From assembly GCF_016862315.1 (NCBI RefSeq), contig NZ_BOMS01000094.1, forward strand, positions 62,001-126,000: a stretch of 64,000 nucleotides of DNA. The letters are read 5' to 3'. The notes under the pieces are model-generated. The model made no database searches and was not told the origin of the DNA. It saw only the letters and a list, made by a program, of their open reading frames with translations. Within the stretch, counting starts at the first letter, position 1; the number at the start of each line of letters is the position of its first letter. The DNA is from Actinoplanes palleronii (GTDB lineage Bacteria > Actinomycetota > Actinomycetes > Mycobacteriales > Micromonosporaceae). The translations under genes were made by a program, and so were the position numbers. This document shows, one piece after another, positions 59,143 through 64,000 of this stretch.

Positions 59143-60174
59143 ATGCAGAGCCACCGGCTGCCCACACTCGAGGACGTGGCCCGCGTGGCGGGCGTCTCAC
59201 GAGCCACCGTCTCGCGGGTCGTCAACGGCATCCGCAATGTCGACCCGCAGCTGCACGAGCTGGTCTGGACCGCCGTCGAGCAGACCGGGTACGTGCCGAA
59301 CAAGATGGCCCGCTCGCTGGTCACCCGGCGCACCGGCACGGTGGCCCTCGTGGTCTCCGACTCCGAGACACACGACGACGACCCGTTCATGAGCCGGTTC
59401 TTCGCCGACCCGTACTTCGGCCGCGTCGTCGGCGGGCTGATGAGCGTGCTGCGCCCCGCCTCGGTCCAGCTGGCCCTGCAGATGGTCGGCGCCGACGGGC
59501 ACAAACGCCTGGTCGGTGACCTGCGCAACGGCCAGGCCGACGGCGCCGTGGTGCTCTCACTGCCGGCCCGTGACCCGCTGCCCGGGCTGCTCGCCGACGC
59601 CCGGATCCCGGCCGTGCTGATCGGCCGGCCCGCCGACCCGGTCCCGATCAGCTACGTCGACCTGGCCAACGAGACCGGCGCGGCACTGGCCGCCGACCGG
59701 CTCGCGGCGCGCGGCTGCCGGCAGATCGGCATGATCTCCGGGCCCGCCGACGTGCCGGCCAGCCAGGACCGGATCACCGGCTTCCGGCGCGCGACCGCCC
59801 GGCACGGGCACGCCTGGGTGCCGACCGCGAGCGGCAACTTCACCCAGGAGAGCGGCGAGCGGGCGATGCGGTCGCTGCTGGCCGGGCATCCCCAGCTGGA
59901 CGGCGTGTTCGTGGCGAACGACCTGATGGCGCTCGGCGCGCTGCTGGTGCTGCGGGACGCCGGGCGACGGGTGCCCGAGGACGTCGCGGTGGTCGGGTTC
60001 GACGACAGCAGCGCGGCGCTCGCGGCCCGGCCGGCGCTGACCACGGTGCGGCACCCGCTCGAGGACATGGCGGCCGAGGCGGCCAAGCTGCTGCTGGTCC
60101 GGGTCGAGGATCCGGACGCCCGGGTCAGCTCGGTGATCTACGAGCCGACGCTGGTGGTCCGGCAGTCCGCCTGA
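59143..60174 (+). CDS. LacI family transcriptional regulator
   Basis: 343 residues from ATG 59143. N-terminal HTH (LPTLEDVARVAGVSRATVSRVVNG) followed by the hinge YVPNKMARSLVTRRTGTVALVV and the periplasmic-binding-like ligand domain, with FDDSSAALAARPALTTVRHPLEDMA near the end. This is the CebR/BglR-like class that senses oligosaccharides such as cellobiose or laminaribiose. The lack of a ribosome site and TATAAC immediately upstream imply a leaderless mRNA. Three identical operators identify the likely regulon: itself, DUF1996 protein and the large glycosidase. Confidence 0.93.
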   Translation: MQSHRLPTLEDVARVAGVSRATVSRVVNGIRNVDPQLHELVWTAVEQTGYVPNKMARSLVTRRTGTVALVVSDSETHDDDPFMSRFFADPYFGRVVGGLMSVLRPASVQLALQMVGADGHKRLVGDLRNGQADGAVVLSLPARDPLPGLLADARIPAVLIGRPADPVPISYVDLANETGAALAADRLAARGCRQIGMISGPADVPASQDRITGFRRATARHGHAWVPTASGNFTQESGERAMRSLLAGHPQLDGVFVANDLMALGALLVLRDAGRRVPEDVAVVGFDDSSAALAARPALTTVRHPLEDMAAEAAKLLLVRVEDPDARVSSVIYEPTLVVRQSA

Positions 60175-60264
60175 TCATCGCTGCGTAGTGTGACGTCGCC
60201 AATACTTCCGAAAACCTATAGGAGGGATATAGATTAGGGTCGGTCGCCGAAAAGGAAGCCAGCG

Positions 60265-60327
60265 ATGTCACGCTACTCCTTGTCGTCGCCACGACCCGGT
60301 CGCCCGACGGTAAGGACCCTCGCATGA
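60265..60327 (+). CDS. 20-residue leader ORF upstream of flavin reductase
   Basis: ATG 60265 with AAAGGAAG seven bases upstream opens a 20-codon frame (MSRYSLSSPRPG... LA) whose TGA overlaps the flavin reductase ATG (ATGA at 60324-60327). The strong ribosome site and coupling suggest that it is really translated and may be a regulatory leader. A palindrome CTATA-N7-TATAG lies at 60216-60232 and may be part of the promoter. Confidence 0.45.
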   Translation: MSRYSLSSPRPGRPTVRTLA

Positions 60328-60854
60328 CCATCTCGCAGACCCCGGCGGCCTTCATCACCAACCAGGACCTCGACCCGGTCGCCCTGCGCCACGCGTTCGG
60401 TGTGTTCCCCAGCGGCGTGGTCGCCGTCGCGGCCTCCGTCGACGGGCAGCTCACCGGGCTCGCGGCCAGCTCGTTCACCTCGGTGAGCCTGGATCCGCCG
60501 CTGGTCTCGTTCTCGATAGCCAACACGTCCAAGACCTGGCCGGACCTGCGCCGCGCCGACCACCTCGGGGTGACCGTGCTGGCCGCGCACCACGGCGCGA
60601 TCTGCCGCCAGCTGGCCGGGCGGGTGGAGCACCGCTTCGACGGGGTGCCGGTGTCGGTCAGTGCGAACGGCGCGGTGACCATCGACGACGGCCTGGCCCG
60701 CTTCGACTGCACGATCTACCGCGAGGTGGAAGCCGGCGACCACACGATCATCCTGCTCCAGCTGCACGCGGTGGACCATCCGGTGGAACAGGTGGGCGGC
60801 CTCGGCCCGTTGGTCTTCCACCGCTCGTCGTTCGGCCGCCTCTCCGCCGACTGA
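60324..60854 (+). CDS. Flavin reductase family protein (FMN-binding split barrel)
   Basis: 176 residues. The flavin reductase-like signature is clear: ALRHAFGVFPSGVVAVAASVDGQLTGLAASSFTSVSLDPPLVSF (described at residues ~20-65) and TWPDLRRADHLGVTVLAAHHGAICRQLAGR. Such enzymes supply reduced FMN/FAD to two-component monooxygenases, or reduce flavin. The partner oxygenase is not in the window. Translation starts by overlap with the short leader ORF. Confidence 0.88.
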   Translation: MTISQTPAAFITNQDLDPVALRHAFGVFPSGVVAVAASVDGQLTGLAASSFTSVSLDPPLVSFSIANTSKTWPDLRRADHLGVTVLAAHHGAICRQLAGRVEHRFDGVPVSVSANGAVTIDDGLARFDCTIYREVEAGDHTIILLQLHAVDHPVEQVGGLGPLVFHRSSFGRLSAD

Positions 60855-60930
60855 CCCGCTCGGCGGCGCTGGTCACGCGAGGCGCGACGGCCGGGACGAC
60901 CCCGGCCGGCGTGCTGCGGACCGCGGGTGG

Positions 60931-61031
60931 GCACGGCCTCGCGCAAGACCGAACACGGCCCGGACCGCGAAGCGCCACCCGAACTCGGCTGGTGCTCAGG
61001 GGTGCCTCACCGTGCCGGAGGCACCCCTGAG
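60931..61031. repeat. Dispersed intergenic repeat, copy C, with hairpin
   Basis: Similar to copy A (17181-17279) over about 100 bp: shared stretches include TCTCGCGC/CCTCGCGC, CGGACCGCGA, GCGCC and CTCGGCTGG/CCGGCTGG before the hairpin. The hairpin CTCAGGGGTGCCTC with perfect complement (60995-61008 and 61018-61031) is conserved. It lies between convergent flavin reductase and DUF2267 genes. Confidence 0.7.
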
Positions 61032-61081
61032 GACCAGCCGGCCACCGCGAGACGCGGGGTGACCGTGAGCGGAAACGGTCG

Positions 61082-61531
61082 TCAGCTGGACGGGCCTTCG
61101 GTGCCGGAGCGGCGGAAGGTTTGCGCCGACGGCGCGGGGAGCGCCTGCCAGGGCTGCTCCGGGCGGGAGCGGAACAGCGGGCGCAGGTCGCTCGGGACCA
61201 GGTGGGCCAGATCGGACGGGGTGGTGCCACGGGCGCCGGCGTTCAGCTCGGCCAGGACCACCCGGGTCAGGAAGGCCGCGTCGTCGGCGTAGAGGCGGTC
61301 CGCGACCCGGGTCAGGAAGCGCCGGCAATCGATGATCTCGACGATCCGGCCCGGTTCGGGCGGAGGTAGTCGCAGGTCGGCGGGCAAAGGTCCGGTCAGC
61401 CGGCGGTACGCCGACGCCGGGAGCAGGTCTCTCATCACGCCGAGCACCGTGGCGGTGACCCGGCGACTCTCGTTGCGCCCGTGCAGGCGGGCGGTGGTCT
61501 GAATGCGGCCCAGCAGGTCATCCTGGTCCAT
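61082..61531 (-). CDS. DUF2267 domain protein
   Basis: 149 residues; AAGGAGG lies ahead of ATG 61531. The DUF2267 pattern (LLGRIQTTARLHGRNESRRVTATVLGVMRDLLPASAYRRL, described at residues ~6-45; then LPADLR and DCRRFLTRVADRL) is repeated as two copies of a helical repeat. In actinomycetes DUF2267 proteins are small cytosolic proteins of unknown function. The C-terminal ~40 residues are Pro/Ser/Arg-rich. Confidence 0.85.
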   Translation of the reverse strand: MDQDDLLGRIQTTARLHGRNESRRVTATVLGVMRDLLPASAYRRLTGPLPADLRLPPPEPGRIVEIIDCRRFLTRVADRLYADDAAFLTRVVLAELNAGARGTTPSDLAHLVPSDLRPLFRSRPEQPWQALPAPSAQTFRRSGTEGPSS

Positions 61532-61656
61532 CGATACGCCTCCTTGCGGCCCCGGCGCGGAGTTGCCGCGCCCCTGGGGGCGACCGGATTACCCGGCCTT
61601 CCGCGCTCCAAACCGGAGTGTCAGGTACCTAACGGAAACCTCGATCGGGCTCCGGC

Positions 61657-61774
61657 CGGCTGCAACGGGGGTTGTCCGGCTACGCGCTCACCTGCGGCCT
61701 GCTGCTGGTCCCGGCCGGCCGGTACGGCGACGCCCGCGGCCGCCGCAACGTCGTCATCGCCGGGCTGCCCAGGG
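61657..61774 (+). pseudogene. Fragment of MFS transporter gene
   Basis: A short open stretch reads LQRGLSGYALTCGLLLVPAG then RYGDARGRRNVVIAGL, which is the TM1-TM2 and loop 2-3 motif of DHA2 (EmrB/QacA-type) MFS exporters. Neither the N-terminus nor the remaining 12-14 spans are present, and the frame loses homology after IAGL. I read it as a remnant of a deleted transporter. The rest of 61532-61864 has no supported gene. Confidence 0.6.
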
Positions 61775-61864
61775 GTGCCTCGAAGGCCGGGGTGTGGACG
61801 CTCGCGTATGGAGTGGGGACTCCGGGCCATGGTTCGTCCACGGGATGTCCGCTGGACTTGAGGT

Positions 61865-62374
61865 ATGACAGAGACGATGACGACCCGGGGCCTGACCGCG
61901 GGCGCGCTCGGCGGCTCGCTGCTGTGCCTGGGGCTGATGGCCGGGCTGTTCTTCGCGTTCAGCGTCGCGGTCCTGCCGGGGCTGCAGGCCGGTGACGACC
62001 GCACGTTCGTCGCGACCATGCAGCAGGTCAACGTGGCCATCCAGAACGGCGTGTTCGGGCTGGTCTTCATCGGCGCCCTGGCCTTCCCGGTGCTCGCCGC
62101 GGTGCTGCTGGCCCGCGCCGGGCACCGGTCGGCCGCCGGGTGGACGGCCGCAGCGGCCGGGCTCTACCTGGTCGTGCTGCTCCTGACGGTCACCGTCTCG
62201 GTGCCGCTCAACAACCGGCTCGCGGCTGCCGGGCTGACCGATCCGGCCCAGGCGCGGCAGGCGTTCGCGGGGGTCTGGGTGCGGATCAACCACCTGCGTA
62301 CCGTGCTGACCACCCTCGCGCTGGGCTGCCTGGCGCCGGCCCTGGTCCGCGGGGCCGCGTGGATGGCAGGGTAG
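61865..62374 (+). CDS. DUF1772 membrane protein
   Basis: 169 residues with four hydrophobic segments. The pattern LMAGLFFAFSVAVLPGL at the start and FAGVWVRINHLRTVLTTLALGCLA at the end, with VSVPLNNRLAA in between, matches DUF1772 (anthrone oxygenase-like) proteins. Members are small membrane oxygenase-like proteins often linked to regulators. It precedes an AraC-type regulator by four bases, so the two are likely co-transcribed. Confidence 0.85.
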   Translation: MTETMTTRGLTAGALGGSLLCLGLMAGLFFAFSVAVLPGLQAGDDRTFVATMQQVNVAIQNGVFGLVFIGALAFPVLAAVLLARAGHRSAAGWTAAAAGLYLVVLLLTVTVSVPLNNRLAAAGLTDPAQARQAFAGVWVRINHLRTVLTTLALGCLAPALVRGAAWMAG

Positions 62375-62378
62375 CCGG

Positions 62379-63506
62379 GTGGACACGCTGACCGGGTTGC
62401 TCGACGGGCCGCGCGCTCGTGACGCGTTCCTGCTGCGGAGCGTGCTGGAGCCGCCGTTCGCGCTGCGCATCCAGGACGAGGCGCCGCTGACCCTGGTGAC
62501 GCTGCTGCGGGGTGCCGCGCTGCTGCTGCGCGGCGAGCAGGTGATCACGCTGGAGGTCGGGGACGTGGCGGTGATCCGGGGGCCGGAGCCGTACACGATC
62601 GCCGACGACCCGGGGACGCCGTGGCAGACGGTCATCGGGCCCGGCCAGGTGTGCACCACCGTGGACGGGGTGCCGCGCGAGCAGCTCGGCGTGCGCAGCT
62701 GGGGTGACCGGGCGGACGGCGGGACGGTCCTGCTCACCGGCACGTACCAGCTGACCGGCGAGGTCAGCCGCCGGCTGCTCGGCGCGCTGCCGGCGCTGCT
62801 GGTGCAACCGGCCGCGGCCACCGACCGGACGCTGGTCGCGCTGCTCACCGACGAGATGGCCCGCACCGACCCGGGTCAGGAGCTGGTCCTGGACCGGCTG
62901 CTCGACCTGCTGCTGATCTCGGTGCTGCGGGCCTGGCTGGCCAGCCCGGCCGCGGGCGGCTGGCACCACGCGCACCGGGACCCGGTCGTCGGCCCGGCGC
63001 TGCGGCTGCTGCACGACGATCACCGCGCGCCGTGGACGGTCGCCGGGCTGGCCGCGCGGGCCGGGGTGTCCCGGTCGCTGCTGGCCCGGCGGTTCACCGC
63101 GCTGGTCGGTGAGCCGCCGATGGCGTACCTGACCGGCTGGCGCCTCACGCTCGCCGCCGACCTGCTGCGCGAGCCGTCGGCGACGATCGAGGCGGTGGCG
63201 CGGCAGGTGGGTTACGGCAGCGCTTTCGCGCTGAGCACGGCCTTCAAACGCGAGCGCGGGCTGAGCCCGCAGGATTTCCGCCGGCAGTCCCCCACCGAAA
63301 ACCTCATCGGGTACGACCCGGAGTTGCCCCCCGTCGTCGTCCTGAACCCGCTGTCGTCACCCCGCTCAAGATCGACAGGGGACAGACGTTCCGGGTCCGC
63401 GGCGGGATCTTCGACGGGACCGTCGTCAAGGACCTGCTCACCCCCGCAGGCGCCGTCACCAGGGGCGAGCCCCGGCTCCTCGGCACCATCCCGGTCGTCC
63501 CGGTGA
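62379..63506 (+). CDS. AraC family transcriptional regulator with cupin N-terminus
   Basis: 375 codons. The N-terminal ~180 residues are an AraC_binding/cupin-type domain (LVTLLRGAALLLRG, VITLEVGDVAVIRGPEPY). The C-terminal AraC HTH pair (residues ~225-305: WTVAGLAARAGVSRSLLARRFTALVGEPPMAYLTGWRLTLAADLL and VARQVGYGSAFALSTAFKRERG; described by region) ends normally at DFRRQ near residue 305. The remaining ~70 residues have poor codon bias; the real protein probably ends soon after or the frame has run into a decayed gene. It probably regulates the DUF1772 gene upstream. Confidence 0.8.
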   Translation: MDTLTGLLDGPRARDAFLLRSVLEPPFALRIQDEAPLTLVTLLRGAALLLRGEQVITLEVGDVAVIRGPEPYTIADDPGTPWQTVIGPGQVCTTVDGVPREQLGVRSWGDRADGGTVLLTGTYQLTGEVSRRLLGALPALLVQPAAATDRTLVALLTDEMARTDPGQELVLDRLLDLLLISVLRAWLASPAAGGWHHAHRDPVVGPALRLLHDDHRAPWTVAGLAARAGVSRSLLARRFTALVGEPPMAYLTGWRLTLAADLLREPSATIEAVARQVGYGSAFALSTAFKRERGLSPQDFRRQSPTENLIGYDPELPPVVVLNPLSSPRSRSTGDRRSGSAAGSSTGPSSRTCSPPQAPSPGASPGSSAPSRSSR

Positions 63507-63555
63507 CCATCGCCGGGACGACGTGCTCGACCGCACCCCCTCGGTCCCGGTGTGA
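63348..63555 (+). pseudogene. Decayed gene remnant downstream of AraC gene
   Basis: In the frame offset by -1 from the AraC frame, codons from about 63348 have near-perfect G/C third positions (VVTPLKIDRGQTFRVRGGIF, then DGTVVKDLLTPAGAV, EPRLLGTIPVVPVTIAG), and after a further shift near 63515 continue as DDVLDRTPSVPV to TGA at 63553-63555. The frame in which the AraC gene is read shows poor bias here. I read this as the 3' end of a gene whose front was deleted and which carries at least one frameshift. No family recognised. Confidence 0.4.
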
Positions 63556-64000
63556 TCAGCCCTGTTCCGGGGCGAACGGCACTCCCAGGGACCGGCCGCG
63601 CAGCGTGACGGCCAGGGACTCGCCGAGGAAGCTCAGCCCGATGCTCAGCGGGATCGGGCGGGCTTCCGGGCGCATGCCGAGCCTCGTGGCCAGCAGGCCG
63701 AACGCGGCCATCAGCAGCAGTGTGCCGGCCACCACGGCGAAGGTCCGGCCGGTGTAGCGCTGCCACAGGAAGCCGGACCGCGCGAAGACGACCACGAAAC
63801 GGCCGCGCAGGTAGCCGAGGGTCACCCCGAGCAGTGCGCCGGCGAGCAGCCAGGTGTGGTCGGCGGGGCGCAGACCGGAGGTGTGCGCCAGGGTCCACAG
63901 ACCGATTCCGGTCAGCACCACCGGTGGCGCCCACAGGTCGCGGGCGTTGAGCGGCTCGCCCCGCACCCGCCGAACCACCACGACGACCAGCACTACGACC
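63556..64000 (-). CDS. Membrane protein, N-terminally incomplete
   Basis: The frame reaches the window end, so the true start is outside. About 148 residues are visible, with hydrophobic segments (LVVVVVRRV, PPVVLTGIGLWTLAHTSG, WLLAGALLGVTLGYLRG, FAVVAGTLLLMAAFGLLA and SIGLSFLGESLAVTL). The order suggests a four-span protein of the DUF1453/CcdC-like class, but I cannot be certain. It has no obvious partner gene in the window. Confidence 0.55.
   Translation of the reverse strand, partial: VVVLVVVVVRRVRGEPLNARDLWAPPVVLTGIGLWTLAHTSGLRPADHTWLLAGALLGVTLGYLRGRFVVVFARSGFLWQRYTGRTFAVVAGTLLLMAAFGLLATRLGMRPEARPIPLSIGLSFLGESLAVTLRGRSLGVPFAPEQG

Noticed and set aside
62379..63506. A novel C-terminal domain on the AraC protein
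   Set aside because: The last ~70 codons have poor third-position bias in this frame while another frame has excellent bias; it looks like a decayed gene, not a domain.
1..64000. TCGTACGA-type palindromes as an uptake or restriction signal
   Set aside because: CGTACG occurs often in GC-rich actinomycete coding DNA, and I could not count it reliably against expectation.

Overview
The window is about 64 kb of very GC-rich DNA with near-saturated G/C third positions, many GTG starts, ATGA/GTGA stop-start overlaps, F420-type enzymes, PadR/TetR/MmyB-type regulators and secreted discoidin/CBM carbohydrate-active proteins. This points to a filamentous actinomycete of the Micromonosporaceae, most likely Actinoplanes or a close relative; the genus is an inference from gene content, not from a marker gene. 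No rRNA, tRNA, CRISPR array, insertion sequence or complete prophage was recognised. It looks like chromosomal accessory sequence with short gene clusters, each beside its own regulator.

Left part (0-26 kb): end of a subtilisin-like protease; a PucR/GAF regulator with an MHS-family transporter; a divergent diguanylate cyclase / GGDEF-EAL pair; a two-gene ABC exporter; a lipoprotein; a three-domain secreted esterase; SRPBCC with PadR and a membrane protein; a TetR regulator divergent from a FAD oxidoreductase; a protein carrying a DnaA domain I-like segment; a truncated Abi-like gene; an operon of MmyB-type regulator, methyltransferase and F420/PPOX enzyme; galM divergent from a zinc dehydrogenase; and a HelR-type RNA polymerase-recycling ATPase divergent from a TetR gene over a perfect palindrome.

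Middle (26-49 kb): a NitT/TauT-type ABC operon (binding protein, two permeases, ATPase) divergent from an amidohydrolase-SDR pair, facing an EntE/DhbE-like aryl-AMP ligase. Together these suggest uptake and processing of an aromatic or carboxylate substrate. Next comes a lower-GC island of orphan membrane-anchored proteins (about 33.7-36.3 kb), then ROK regulator / DUF1479 oxygenase / MFS, a P-loop kinase, a FAD amine oxidase whose domain order looks circularly permuted, a lectin-like beta-propeller, a Bcr/CflA exporter, an NmrA/TetR divergent pair, and a CD-NTase-like nucleotidyltransferase followed by a single-span membrane protein (candidate minimal CBASS-like defence pair).

Right part (49-64 kb): a coupled set of MmyB-type regulator, SPL-type radical SAM and 2H phosphoesterase; an alcohol dehydrogenase broken by one in-frame TAG; a carbohydrate locus (CBM-GH16-like-TIM-barrel-CBM enzyme, discoidin-DUF1996 protein, LacI regulator) sharing three identical 14-bp operators; a flavin reductase behind a 20-codon leader ORF; DUF2267, DUF1772 and AraC genes; and decayed fragments of an MFS gene and an unknown gene.

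Three copies of a dispersed repeat, two with a strong hairpin, all lie between convergent genes. Many low-constraint linkers and C-tails carry short tandem repeats.
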